The notes: generated by a model not told the origin, from the sequence alone. Shown: positions 27,527-36,637, counted from the first letter of the stretch. The stretch is DNA of 64,000 bases from Flammeovirgaceae bacterium UBA976 (GCA_002292365.1 DBBU01000009.1:22669-86668); one strand, 5' to 3'. Translations and numbers: made by a program.

Positions 27527-28270
27527 CTACTTTTTGAAATAATGTCCGGCACCTACTGCCGCTCCGATAATGCCCGCATTGTTTTTTAGTTGCGCAGGAA
27601 TAATTGGAGTATCGCATTCTATGTAAGGTTCATAAATTTTAAATTTTTTGCTGATGCCTCCTCCTAAAATAAATAGATCAGGCGTGAGTAAGAGTTCGAC
27701 CCTTTTGAGATAGCGAGAGAAGCGCTTTCCCCATTGACTCCATGACAAATTCTCAGCTTCTCTTATCGAATTTGCCGCATAATGTTCTCCATACTTGCCT
27801 TTAATTTTTAAGAACCCTAGTTCAGTATTAGGATAAAGGCACCCTTTATGAAAGAGAGCAGAGCCTATGCCTGTGCCGACGGTAAGGAAAATGAGATTAC
27901 CTTTCTTACCCTGCCCGGATCCAAAGGCAATCTCTGCTTTACCAGCAGCATCGGCATCATTAATGACGTAGGTCGGGCACCCGGAGGCCCTGGTTAATAA
28001 ATCCGCAGCGTTCAATCCAATCCATTGTCTATCTATATTGGAAGCAGTACGAACGACTCCTTTTTGTATTACAGAGGGGAAACCACACCCAATGTTTTTT
28101 TTCCAATCAAAAAATTGAATCAATTCAACAATAGTTTCAATAACCAATTGCGGATTGGCTGGTCGTGGTGTAGACAGTCTTTTACGTTTTGAAACCAATT
28201 GGCCGGTAACCGTATTTATTATAGCTCCTTTGATACCCGTTCCACCAACATCAATACCTAGTAACTCCAT
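27527..28270 (-). CDS. ppgK: ROK-family kinase, probably polyphosphate glucokinase
   Basis: A 247-residue ROK-family kinase. The phosphate-binding motif LGIDVGGTGIKGAIINT opens the protein; the region FPSVIQKGVVRTASNIDRQW and VINDADAAGKAEIAFGSGQG match the polyphosphate-dependent glucokinase branch, as does LIFLTVGTGIGSALF. Such enzymes phosphorylate glucose using polyphosphate or ATP. The gene sits beside zwf, pgl and gnd, so it should feed glucose from glucan breakdown into the pathway. The ROK class is certain; the choice of polyphosphate over ATP as phosphoryl donor is inferred from resemblance. Confidence 0.85.
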   Translation of the reverse strand: MELLGIDVGGTGIKGAIINTVTGQLVSKRKRLSTPRPANPQLVIETIVELIQFFDWKKNIGCGFPSVIQKGVVRTASNIDRQWIGLNAADLLTRASGCPTYVINDADAAGKAEIAFGSGQGKKGNLIFLTVGTGIGSALFHKGCLYPNTELGFLKIKGKYGEHYAANSIREAENLSWSQWGKRFSRYLKRVELLLTPDLFILGGGISKKFKIYEPYIECDTPIIPAQLKNNAGIIGAAVGAGHYFKK

Positions 28271-28406
28271 TCTTTTAAAATGTGACTAGCAATAATACTA
28301 AAAATGTCTGTTCGTACTAGTTATCCAATGATTTTATTTATATTTATTGAATTAAATATACTATTATTGCTTAAGAACAAAAAGATCATACACTAACTAT
28401 TTTACA

Positions 28407-29150
28407 ATGAACACATTAGGAGAGATTGGAATACAATTATTTAATAACGGAAGTTATGGGTTTTTATTGCTGGCAATATTAAATCAAACAATTTATTTCA
28501 TTTTGCTTGGCAGTAAATTAAAAAGATCAGAAAAATATAAATTTGCATTAGATAATGAAGTGAAATATCTCAAAAGAACTGCTAATTTTTTTTCAATTGC
28601 CATATTCTTTTTTTTGTTCAGTGAAATCTCCAGTTCTTTAGGCGTACTTGGAGGATCAATGTTATTTATTTTTGTTGCTCTTATGGCTTTCATGTTTGCA
28701 TTTATGATTGCTTACGGTTTCAATATGTATTTGCAGTTTTATTACCCTTTCGTTTTGGAAAAAAGGTTAAAATCTATTCGTTTTAGTAAATTGAAATCCT
28801 CTAGCGGTAACTATATGAAATTATTAAATGAACTAGAGGAAGATGAATTTATGTCAGATGAAATGATTGCATTAGAAGATGCTTCAGAAGCTGATTTTGA
28901 CGTTTGGTTGGATGAAGTATCTGATGAAAAAATTATTCATAAATATGATATTTCTGATAAAGCACTTGTTTGCCCTTCATGTAATTTTAGAACACTAAAA
29001 GAACGAAAGGAAAAAGTATTGAAGGATGCATCTGAATTTGAGGAAGGATTGGTTGAAAAATTTTATCAATGTACATATTGTAACCATAAGGAGTCTAAAC
29101 AGTTAAAACTAATAAGTTGGAGTAAGAAAAGAGAACTTGATAATATTTAA
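28407..29150 (+). CDS. Membrane protein with a cytoplasmic zinc-ribbon-like tail, function unknown
   Basis: A 247-residue protein I do not recognise. Hydrophobic helices lie at about 16-34, 60-80 and 85-110, giving a membrane-bound N-terminal half. An acidic middle (ELEEDEFMSDEMIALEDASE) follows. The C-terminal part has two Cys pairs, CPSC and CTYC, about 40 residues apart, which suggests a four-cysteine zinc ribbon. The order hints at a membrane-anchored protein that binds zinc and perhaps a nucleic acid or partner protein. Neighbours (glucokinase gene and TrhO, both on the minus strand) give no clue. It converges with trhO, 10 bp apart. Confidence 0.6.
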   Translation: MNTLGEIGIQLFNNGSYGFLLLAILNQTIYFILLGSKLKRSEKYKFALDNEVKYLKRTANFFSIAIFFFLFSEISSSLGVLGGSMLFIFVALMAFMFAFMIAYGFNMYLQFYYPFVLEKRLKSIRFSKLKSSSGNYMKLLNELEEDEFMSDEMIALEDASEADFDVWLDEVSDEKIIHKYDISDKALVCPSCNFRTLKERKEKVLKDASEFEEGLVEKFYQCTYCNHKESKQLKLISWSKKRELDNI

Positions 29151-29160
29151 TTCGCATGTT

Positions 29161-30213
29161 TTAGGTGCCTTCTTTAGTTCCTTGAATTTGTTCTTTAGAT
29201 CTTCCTTTTTTAAATATTGTAGGTTCAGTTTTATGACCTCTTCTTAATTTCTTTTGTTCTTTTAAAGGTTTAGCATTGACCTCCTTACATTTGATGGTAC
29301 AACATTGATCCATCGCTTTCCTACAATTGCTGCATTGGATAAACAAAAGATGGCATGCCTTGTTAGCACAGTTCACATGGGTATCTGATGGGTCACCACA
29401 TTGATGGCAAAATGAAATAATATCGTCAGAAATGCGTTCTGACATTCGTTGATCAAAAACAAAATTTTTGCCTTTAAATTTATTTTCTAAATTAAGTGTT
29501 TTTACTTGTCGGGCATATTCGATGATGCCACCCTCCAATTGAAATAAATTTTTAAAGCCTTTGTGTTTGAAATAGGCACTGGCCTTCTCACATCTAATCC
29601 CACCCGTGCAATACATAACGATGTTTTTATCATTTTTGTAAGATTCAATATCCTTTTCAATTATTTCAAGAGAATTTCGAAAGGTATCTACATCTGGAGT
29701 GAGGGCATTTTCAAAATGTCCTATTTCAGTTTCATAATGATTGCGCATATCTACTAAAATAGTATCTGGATCAGCTATGATTTGATTGAATTCTTCTGCC
29801 TTTAAATGTGTCCCCACATCTGTAGGGTCAAAAGTTTGGTCATCAAGCCCATCGGCCAGTATTTTTGAGCGTAATTTTATTTTAAGCTTTAGAAACGATT
29901 TGTCATATTGTTCAACGGCAATATTTAATCGGATTCCTTTGAGAAAAGAGATCTCATCTAATGTCTGTTTAAAGCTGTGAAACTGAGGGGCGGGTACAGA
30001 AAGTTGTGCATTGATGCCTTCACTTGCTACAAAGATCCTCCCCAAAACATGTAAGGCATCCCAATGTGTATGCAAGTGATTTCTGAATGTTTCAGGATTA
30101 CTTAAATTATGGTATTTGTAGAAAGAGAGTGTTAATCTTTTTATACCAGCTTGATCTATGAGTGCAGCTTGTTCTTGCGCATTTAGGTTATTGTATAGTT
30201 GCATGCCATGCAC
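29161..30213 (-). CDS. trhO: tRNA uridine(34) hydroxylase (TrhO, rhodanese family)
   Basis: A 350-residue protein of the TrhO/YceA family that makes 5-hydroxyuridine at the wobble position of tRNA. It has an N-terminal YceA domain (about 20-110), a rhodanese domain with the active-site loop YCTGGIRCEKAS, and a Cys-rich C-terminal region (FCHQCGDPSDTH, then CHLLFIQCSNCRKAMDQCC) able to bind zinc. The last about 40 residues are basic. The first ATG at 30213 and the second 9 bp later (MQLYNN) are both possible starts. It converges with the preceding gene. Confidence 0.92.
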   Translation of the reverse strand: MHGMQLYNNLNAQEQAALIDQAGIKRLTLSFYKYHNLSNPETFRNHLHTHWDALHVLGRIFVASEGINAQLSVPAPQFHSFKQTLDEISFLKGIRLNIAVEQYDKSFLKLKIKLRSKILADGLDDQTFDPTDVGTHLKAEEFNQIIADPDTILVDMRNHYETEIGHFENALTPDVDTFRNSLEIIEKDIESYKNDKNIVMYCTGGIRCEKASAYFKHKGFKNLFQLEGGIIEYARQVKTLNLENKFKGKNFVFDQRMSERISDDIISFCHQCGDPSDTHVNCANKACHLLFIQCSNCRKAMDQCCTIKCKEVNAKPLKEQKKLRRGHKTEPTIFKKGRSKEQIQGTKEGT

Positions 30214-30280
30214 TATTTTTGTTATGCAAAGTTACTTTTTTGTCTTGATAAGGGTGGTATAATGAGTTTATTTTGAGTCT

Positions 30281-30303
30281 ATTTAATTTAATTTAATTTA
30301 ATT
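30281..30303. repeat. Short tandem repeat (ATTTA unit, about 4.6 copies)
   Basis: A perfect 5-bp tandem repeat, ATTTA x 4 plus ATT, runs across the 3' end of the DUF1080 gene: its stop codon at 30293-30295 and the two codons before it lie in the repeat. Slippage here would change only the last residues of the protein or the 3' tail of its transcript. Confidence 0.85.
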
Positions 30304-30901
30304 CTGTTATTTTAATGTTCCGCCATTTGACTTTAATTCCACCCCCGTCATGAATTTGAAGGGCAATAGATCCCTTTCCTTTACCAATGAGGCTATCATT
30401 AATGGATACCATAGGGACATTGTTGAGCCAGGTTGAAACTTGATTTCCTTGAGCGACTATTTTTAAGGTATTCCATTCTCCCATTTTAAGCACTGAATCA
30501 GTTTCGGCAGGAGGTTTGATGAGCCATCCACGACCATAAGATTCATAAATACCCCCCGTTTTGTCTTTGGGATGATTAGAAGGGGCTACTTCTACTTGCC
30601 AACCACTAATTTTGGTCCCTTCCAAGGTAGATCTAAAAAATACGCCACTATTACCATTGGCTTCTTGCTTAAATTCCAAAACCAATTCGAAGTTATCATA
30701 ATATTCATTGGTAGCTAAATAACCATAATTTTGATCTGGTCCGCTTTCGCAAATCAATTGACTTTCATCAACATACCATTTTTCAGTTCCATATACAGAC
30801 CAACCCTCCAAGTTTTCACCATTAAATAAATTAACAGTTTGTGCAGTAACTTCCCCAGTAAAGCTCAAAAGGAAAAGGAGTTTAAGATATTTGTACCTCA
30901 T
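30293..30901 (-). CDS. DUF1080 (3-keto-disaccharide hydrolase type) exported protein
   Basis: A 202-residue exported protein. A signal peptide (basic start, then LKLLFLLSFTGEVTAQ) is followed by the DUF1080 core. Signatures are VNLFNGENLEGWSVYGTEKW near the N-terminus, NFELVLEFKQEANGNSGVFF and WNTLKIVAQGNQVSTWLNNV. The domain is a concanavalin-like jelly roll; some members hydrolyse 3-keto-glucosides and many bind polysaccharide. It is short, with a single domain and no partner gene. It may act in glycan breakdown in the periplasm, but the substrate is unknown. The stop codon lies in a tandem repeat. Confidence 0.85.
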   Translation of the reverse strand: MRYKYLKLLFLLSFTGEVTAQTVNLFNGENLEGWSVYGTEKWYVDESQLICESGPDQNYGYLATNEYYDNFELVLEFKQEANGNSGVFFRSTLEGTKISGWQVEVAPSNHPKDKTGGIYESYGRGWLIKPPAETDSVLKMGEWNTLKIVAQGNQVSTWLNNVPMVSINDSLIGKGKGSIALQIHDGGGIKVKWRNIKITELN

Positions 30902-31195
30902 GTTTTTATTTTTCTAAAAATATTAATTGTGCGATAAATGTAACGGGAATAAATGATTAACGCAAGTTGATTTGAGGGATGATAAAAATAGGTGATCCTG
31001 CCTATTGAGTTGGGTGGATATCTAATAAAAAAGATTTTCTGATTAATTTAATCATACCATCAAGGATCAGTTGGCCCCAATTAAGTAATAACCTTTCCTT
31101 TGCCACCTACATTAACTTATATTTAAATTAAAATGTCTTAATGGCTAGTTCTTTCATTAAATTATGATTTTTTTTGTGGATCAATTAATGAAATT

Positions 31196-31870
31196 ATGCT
31201 TGAAAGTTTTTTAGAGGGTGTAAATTATTACGATTTCCCTTCCTTAGAGGTGGCCATTTTTTCGTTGTTGCTTGCGTTTACGCTGAGCTCGGCTATTGCA
31301 TTGACTTTTCATTTTACATTTCAGGGCGCACACTTCCCTAATTACTTCTTTCAGGCAATTGTCTTAAGTTCGATTGTAACTTCCATGATTATTATGTCTG
31401 TGGGGAATAATCTAGCCGTTGGTTTTGGAATCATAGGGGCCGTGGCGATCATTAGATTCAGAACTTTGGTATCAGACCCTAGAAATATTATTTTCATGTT
31501 CGCAGGCATCTCTGTAGGGATCACAACGGGAGTGTATGGCTATGCTGTGAGTGTGAGCGGTACCCTTTTATTCTGTTTGGTAGCCATCATGCTTAGACTC
31601 TCTAGATATGCCAAGTCAGAGAATACTTTATTTGAAGTGTTCATTTCCCATTCAGATCCTATCGAATTTTCACTGAAAGAATATTTAACACATACGTTTG
31701 AAATCAATATCACTTCCCAGAGAAAATTGTCCGATGGAAGCTTTAAAAATGAATATCTTTTATTAGCAAAAACAAAAGTTTCAGAAATAGAAATATTTAA
31801 ACAACTGTCTTTAATAGCAGGTTTGAAAGAACTCAAAGTTGTACGAAAAAAAATAAATGCTCAATTGTGA
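31196..31870 (+). CDS. DUF4956 membrane protein
   Basis: A 224-residue inner-membrane protein with about four or five hydrophobic segments in the first 135 residues and a soluble tail (about 145-224) that ends in a small alpha-beta region. The motif AVGFGIIGAVAIIRFRT at 74-90, followed by DPRNIIFMFAGISVGITTGV, is the DUF4956 signature. The family has no known function; in other bacteria it is often next to a VTC-type polyphosphate polymerase and a CotH protein. Here it is the first gene of a five-gene unit, coupled to a HlyD-like adaptor by a 4-bp overlap. It could be the inner-membrane part of a new kind of exporter. Confidence 0.8.
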   Translation: MLESFLEGVNYYDFPSLEVAIFSLLLAFTLSSAIALTFHFTFQGAHFPNYFFQAIVLSSIVTSMIIMSVGNNLAVGFGIIGAVAIIRFRTLVSDPRNIIFMFAGISVGITTGVYGYAVSVSGTLLFCLVAIMLRLSRYAKSENTLFEVFISHSDPIEFSLKEYLTHTFEINITSQRKLSDGSFKNEYLLLAKTKVSEIEIFKQLSLIAGLKELKVVRKKINAQL

Positions 31871-32877
31871 TCAGATCTAAATTATTTGTATCTATCTGGC
31901 TAATGATAATGGCCTCATTGGCCTACCTTGGATTTCATTACAAGGATAAGAGTAAAGCAATGGTGGCTCAGGTAGAAAACCAAGTTACGGTCATCAGTTA
32001 TCAAAAGCCTATTCGGATTAAAGCTATTTATGTAGTTCCAGGCCAGGAAGTTAAAAAAGGGGACAAACTTTTTGTCGCAGAAAGTACCAATTTAGAAGCA
32101 GATATTTATCAAAAAAACAGTGAATTGAGCAGCCTGAATATTCAAGAAGTTGGGCTAAATAATCATTATCAACTTGAACAAGAGATTTTAAAGTCGGAGA
32201 ATTCTTTTAAGCTTTTGGCAATGGAAAATGAGCTTAATGAATTGATGTTTGAACAAAGGATTCAAAATCAGAATTCGTTCAGATTAATGGCTGTTTTTGA
32301 TGGAAAAATCAATGCTCAAGTTGATTCTATTAAGTTAGCCAGAATCCACTTTTTAGAAAAAGAGATGGTTAATCAATCTAAACAAATGGAGGCGAGAATG
32401 ATCCAAATGGTTTCAAGATTTATTCAGGATACCAGCTTGATCAAAGGGAAAATAAAAATTCTTAAAAATGATTTACTGAAGTTAGAAGGCGAATCAGCTG
32501 ATCTTATTCAATATGCTAACCAGACGGGGAATATCGGTAATCTCAATGTACAGCTCAACGAATTGGTTCCTCCTTATCAGTCTATTTTATCCATCTATAG
32601 CCTTAATCCTACGGTCATTAAAGCTTTTATTAACGAGCGAGGTATTTCCGGACTTAATGTGGGAGCTAAAGTTCAAGTGGAATCTACGAATCGTATGTAT
32701 AGAATTTCTGGAGAGATCATTGAAATTGGATCGAGAATTACGTCCTTTCCGCAAAAATTGAATGCCATTAATGGAGTGAATTCATATGGTCAGGAGATTT
32801 TCGTTAAAATATCAGAAAACAATCAATTTCTGAATGGTGAAAAGGTTTATGTCTATATATCCGATGGCATTGAATAG
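31867..32877 (+). CDS. HlyD-like periplasmic adaptor protein
   Basis: A 336-residue membrane-fusion-type protein. One N-terminal membrane helix (about 6-24) is followed by a biotinyl-lipoyl-like half-motif (IRIKAIYVVPGQEVKKGDKL, with LFVAES), a long coiled-coil region (about 75-215), and a C-terminal beta-barrel-like part (AKVQVESTNRMYRISGEIIE). Such adaptors join inner-membrane transporters to TolC-like channels. The start is GTG at 31867 and overlaps the DUF4956 stop by 4 bp, so the two are coupled. No ABC or RND pump is near, so the DUF4956 protein may be its inner-membrane partner. The class is fairly secure; the cargo is unknown. Confidence 0.8.
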   Translation: MIRSKLFVSIWLMIMASLAYLGFHYKDKSKAMVAQVENQVTVISYQKPIRIKAIYVVPGQEVKKGDKLFVAESTNLEADIYQKNSELSSLNIQEVGLNNHYQLEQEILKSENSFKLLAMENELNELMFEQRIQNQNSFRLMAVFDGKINAQVDSIKLARIHFLEKEMVNQSKQMEARMIQMVSRFIQDTSLIKGKIKILKNDLLKLEGESADLIQYANQTGNIGNLNVQLNELVPPYQSILSIYSLNPTVIKAFINERGISGLNVGAKVQVESTNRMYRISGEIIEIGSRITSFPQKLNAINGVNSYGQEIFVKISENNQFLNGEKVYVYISDGIE

Positions 32878-34075
32878 GATGGGCTTGGCCGTTCTGTTGA
32901 TTTTTTCAAGCGGATTGGTTTTGGCGCAATCCCGCGTTGATCAGGTGCTTCAACAAGCGGTCAATGATTCTCGTTTGTTATCCATTAATCAACAATTATC
33001 ATACTATCACTCAAACTCATTTAAATCGCCTGCTTTAAGAGAATTAGAACTGCGCGTCAGGGGTAATAATTTCGACTCATCTGTTGATAATTTTTCTCTC
33101 CGTTTAGGCATTTTAAACCCAAAGGAACGTACCGCTAATAATGTTTTTAATGATGCCAAAGAAGATTATCTGTTAAAAACTAGAGATCATTTACTCAATG
33201 AGATATTGTCGGAAAAATATAACGGCCTCATCAATAACTTCGATCTGGTCACGACTCGATCTTTGCTGCAAGAGGAAAAAAATCAAATAAAGGCTTTTGA
33301 ATTAGCTCAAAAAGGAGTTCTTGCTTTGAATGATTGGATTAAACTGGATCAGACATTATTAGAATTAGGACTAAAACAGGCTGATTTTGAAGCCCTAATT
33401 CATGCTAAAAACAGTGAACTCATGATCAATGATTCTCTTTTTTTAAATATAGACTGGGATGAGTTTGAATTGGTAACTCTTGATGAAATCAAAAGTACAA
33501 TAGCTCTTCATAGCAATGAATCTTTCTTTTTAGAAGTGGATTTGGCTTCGGAAAAGCTCAATTTAGATCGATTAAAGCTCAATATAGATTATGCTGAAAG
33601 TTGGAATATTGGATTTGTTCAGGCAGGTTATGATATAGATGGAGGAATGGGCCTTAAAAATCAAATGGACTATCGGATCGGAATAACAATTCCGCTATTT
33701 AACGAAGACAAACCTAAACTGAAAAGAGAAGAACTTAGTTTAATAGGTACGGCCAATGAATTGAGACATTTAGAAGAAATAAACGTTTTGATAGACCTTC
33801 AAAGAACGAAGCAATTTAATAATTTAGTGTTTCGTTATGAAATGCTTCTGCAAAAGAAGCAAGAATTATCAAATTTGGCAGTGGATGGAATAGATGGTAT
33901 TGATGGATTTCTAGCTTTGAGCAAATATATGACCTCTGTAAAGAAATCATTGCACAAGACCAATATAAAAATACTCTTGCTTTACATTGAAGTTTTAGAA
34001 AAAAAAGGAATGCTTGGAGCAGAACCTTATCTTAATTATCTTTCGAAAGGATTAAATCCTTTTACATTTAATTAA
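32864..34075 (+). CDS. TolC-like outer-membrane efflux protein
   Basis: A protein of about 403 residues with a signal peptide ending near LVLAQS, then mostly long amphipathic helices with leucines, as expected of an outer-membrane factor. The repeated pattern includes LALNDWIKLDQTLLELG and IGITIPLFNEDKPKLKREE, the latter being the strand-to-helix turn of TolC-like proteins. I set the start at the ATG at 32864 (MALNRMGLAVLL), which gives a proper n-region; 32879 is also possible, and an earlier ATG at 32834 extends far into the preceding gene. It overlaps the adaptor gene by 14 bp, so the three genes form a DUF4956-adaptor-outer-membrane set. Confidence 0.75.
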   Translation: MALNRMGLAVLLIFSSGLVLAQSRVDQVLQQAVNDSRLLSINQQLSYYHSNSFKSPALRELELRVRGNNFDSSVDNFSLRLGILNPKERTANNVFNDAKEDYLLKTRDHLLNEILSEKYNGLINNFDLVTTRSLLQEEKNQIKAFELAQKGVLALNDWIKLDQTLLELGLKQADFEALIHAKNSELMINDSLFLNIDWDEFELVTLDEIKSTIALHSNESFFLEVDLASEKLNLDRLKLNIDYAESWNIGFVQAGYDIDGGMGLKNQMDYRIGITIPLFNEDKPKLKREELSLIGTANELRHLEEINVLIDLQRTKQFNNLVFRYEMLLQKKQELSNLAVDGIDGIDGFLALSKYMTSVKKSLHKTNIKILLLYIEVLEKKGMLGAEPYLNYLSKGLNPFTFN

Positions 34076-34086
34076 ATTTTGAATCT

Positions 34087-35484
34087 TTGAATTTCAAACC
34101 TTCTTTTTTTAGAGAATTTCCTCATTCTATTGTATTACTTTTTTTTATCATTGTTTTAGCCACGCTCGCCACTCATATAATACCAGCTGGAACTTTTGAT
34201 CGTGTTTTGATCGATGGTAGGCTTAGAGTAATTGCCGGTACTTATCGCTTGATCGCTGAGCAACCTCTTGGTTTAATGGATATGTTCATAGCGATGCCGA
34301 AGGGTTTTGGTGTGGCGATAGAAGTGATTTGGGTCGTCATGGCCAGCGGTATCATGTTTGGCATTTTAGAAAAGTCTAAAATGATCGAAAATGTGGTTGG
34401 GACACTTATTTTTAAGTTGGGCTTGAAACGTAGACTAGTAATTATAGTCGTACTGACCTATCTTTTTGGCTTATTAGGTGTGATGGTAGGCTATGAGAAT
34501 AATATAGCCATGATTCCGATTGCTGCAACAATCAGCTTGGCTTTGGGGGGAGATTTGATGTTGGCTGCTGCGATTGCTGTTGGTGGCGTTACTGTTGGAT
34601 TTGGCTTGTCTCCAATTAATCCTTATACAGTCGGAACAGGACACAAGATAGCCGAACTACCTATGTTTTCAGGAGCATTAATGAGAAGCATGTTGTGCTT
34701 TTCAGCGCTGACGGTTTTGGCCTATTTTAATCTTCGTTATTTTAAAAAAATCATCAAAAATCCAAAGCAAAGCCTTACTCAAGGCATTGATCAAAGTGGA
34801 TTTGGTCTCACCAAAGATTTGTCAACCTATCGATTACAAAACAAGGATCTACTTATATTATTTATTTTTTTATCAGGGTTGGTCTTCATGCTATTTGGAG
34901 TGTTTCAATGGCATTGGTACTTGAATCAAATTTCTGCGATTTTTTTAATGATTTCTATTATTGTTGGTTGGACCTCAGGTATGAGTAGCAAGACTATTGG
35001 TGAGACCAGTTTTCAATCCATCAGTTTAGTTGCGCCAGGAGCCTTTATGGTGGGCTTTGCCGCAACTATTAAAGTGATTTTAGAGGAAGCCAGTATTGGA
35101 GATACCATTGCCTATGAGTTGGCGCAATCTTTAAACGGTCTCTCCGTTTATGGATCAGCCCTCGGCATGTCATTGGCGCAGTTATTGATTAACTTTGTCA
35201 TACCTTCAGGTAGTGGTCAAGCCTTAGCCACCTTGCCCATCATGATACCAACTGGAGAGCTGTTAGGCTTGACAAGGCAAACGACCATACTTGCCTTTCA
35301 GATTGGAGATGGCGTTTCAAATCTTATGAATCCCGCATTGGGTGGACTGATTGCCATGCTGTCCCTTTGTAGAGTTACTTTTGACCGTTGGCTAAAGTTT
35401 ATACTACCAGTAATGGGTGTTATTTCATTAATAAGTTGGTTGTACTTGTTATTCAGTGTAGCCATCAATTGGGGACCTTTTTAA
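34087..35484 (+). CDS. YfcC-family (DcuC/AbgT-like) transporter
   Basis: A 465-residue inner-membrane protein with about 11-13 hydrophobic segments. The N-terminal HIIPAGTFDRV, the middle GVMVGYENNIAMIPIAATIS and the C-terminal VIPSGSGQALATLPIMIPTG, followed by QIGDGVSNLMNPALG, are typical of the YfcC/C4-dicarboxylate carrier superfamily. Related carriers import amino-acid derivatives, dipeptides or dicarboxylates. The start is TTG at 34087, as the frame has no ATG until far inside the first conserved region; it lies 11 bp after the outer-membrane gene. A deacylase follows at 7 bp, so uptake and hydrolysis of an acylated amino acid or peptide is likely. Confidence 0.8.
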   Translation: MNFKPSFFREFPHSIVLLFFIIVLATLATHIIPAGTFDRVLIDGRLRVIAGTYRLIAEQPLGLMDMFIAMPKGFGVAIEVIWVVMASGIMFGILEKSKMIENVVGTLIFKLGLKRRLVIIVVLTYLFGLLGVMVGYENNIAMIPIAATISLALGGDLMLAAAIAVGGVTVGFGLSPINPYTVGTGHKIAELPMFSGALMRSMLCFSALTVLAYFNLRYFKKIIKNPKQSLTQGIDQSGFGLTKDLSTYRLQNKDLLILFIFLSGLVFMLFGVFQWHWYLNQISAIFLMISIIVGWTSGMSSKTIGETSFQSISLVAPGAFMVGFAATIKVILEEASIGDTIAYELAQSLNGLSVYGSALGMSLAQLLINFVIPSGSGQALATLPIMIPTGELLGLTRQTTILAFQIGDGVSNLMNPALGGLIAMLSLCRVTFDRWLKFILPVMGVISLISWLYLLFSVAINWGPF

Positions 35485-35491
35485 TGTAATT

Positions 35492-36637
35492 ATGAATGTA
35501 GAACAAATATTAGCAAAATTAGTCTCTTTTCCTGTTATAGGAGGTGAATCAAATCTTTCCATTCTGTCATGGATCGAATCCTATCTTATCGAATTGGGTA
35601 TAACTTCTTTTCGAGTATACAATGAGGAAGGCAATAAATCGTCCTTACATTGTAGGATTGGTCCTGCGGTAGATGGGGGAATTATTCTATCTGGCCATAC
35701 CGATGTTGTACCTGTGGCAGGTCAAAATTGGGATACAGACCCCTTCGTATTGACTGAAATCGGAGACAAGCTTTATGGTCGCGGTTCTTGCGATATGAAA
35801 GCTTTTTTGGCTTGTATCATGACCGCAGCCCCGATGATGGTCAATGCACATTTAAAAAAACCTATTTATTTTGCTTTTTCTTACGATGAGGAAATTGGAT
35901 GCTTGGGAGCGCCTGATTTGATTGAAGCCATCGCGTCACATTATGACGAAAAACCCGCATATGCATGGATAGGAGAGCCATCTATGCTTATTCCGATCGT
36001 GGGTCAAAAGGGAATTTGTGTCCAGGAAACCATTGTCAATGGATCTGCTGGACACAGCAGTCGGATTAGACAAGAAGTCAGTGCCATTCATGAAGCTTCA
36101 AGATTGATCCTCTGGTTAGAAGATAAAATGAATCAATTGGCTAATCAAAGTTCAGATGTTCGCTTTGATCCACCCCATACTTCCATTCATATAGGCACTC
36201 TTGTTGGAGGCATAGCACCTAATGTCATCGCGGATCGATGTTCATTTAAATGGGACATCCGATGTATACCACAAGATAGTACCCCTCAAATACTTGAAGC
36301 GTTTGATGCGCATTGTAGGACTCGTGAGCGAGAATTAAGAACAATTTTCCCGGATTTTGTGATAGAGACCATTAATGATCATCCAGAGGTACCCGCTTTA
36401 GACACTAAGGAAGATCAAGAAATTGCAGAACTCATCAAAGAATTAACGGAAGCCAATCAATTTGATACTGTTTCTTATGCTGCAGAGGCAGGTCAATTTG
36501 AAGAAGGTGGATTTCCCTCCATAATATGCGGACCTGGGGACATCGCCCAAGCACATAGAGCTAATGAATTTGTAAGTAAAGCTCAATTAAAAAGAGGCGT
36601 TGAATTGATTCAGAAATTGATCTTGAAATTTAGTTGA
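35492..36637 (+). CDS. argE: M20 family metallohydrolase (acetylornithine deacetylase-like)
   Basis: A 381-residue zinc hydrolase of the M20/ArgE family. Metal ligands sit in SGHTDVVPV (His69, Asp71), GRGSCDMKAF (Asp101) and YDEEIGC (Glu133, Glu134). The substrate-binding AGQFEEGGFPSIICGPGD and AHRANEFV at the C-terminus match ArgE. ArgE removes the acetyl group of N-acetylornithine; related enzymes act on other N-acyl amino acids. It follows the YfcC carrier by 7 bp and is the last gene of the unit. Since no other arginine genes are here, the true substrate may be one that the carrier brings in. The symbol is by resemblance only. Confidence 0.85.
   Translation: MNVEQILAKLVSFPVIGGESNLSILSWIESYLIELGITSFRVYNEEGNKSSLHCRIGPAVDGGIILSGHTDVVPVAGQNWDTDPFVLTEIGDKLYGRGSCDMKAFLACIMTAAPMMVNAHLKKPIYFAFSYDEEIGCLGAPDLIEAIASHYDEKPAYAWIGEPSMLIPIVGQKGICVQETIVNGSAGHSSRIRQEVSAIHEASRLILWLEDKMNQLANQSSDVRFDPPHTSIHIGTLVGGIAPNVIADRCSFKWDIRCIPQDSTPQILEAFDAHCRTRERELRTIFPDFVIETINDHPEVPALDTKEDQEIAELIKELTEANQFDTVSYAAEAGQFEEGGFPSIICGPGDIAQAHRANEFVSKAQLKRGVELIQKLILKFS

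Noticed and set aside
31196..31870. Reading the DUF4956 protein as an MgtC-type protein
   Set aside because: The Gly-rich motif is slightly similar, but the layout and the IRFRT signature are those of DUF4956.
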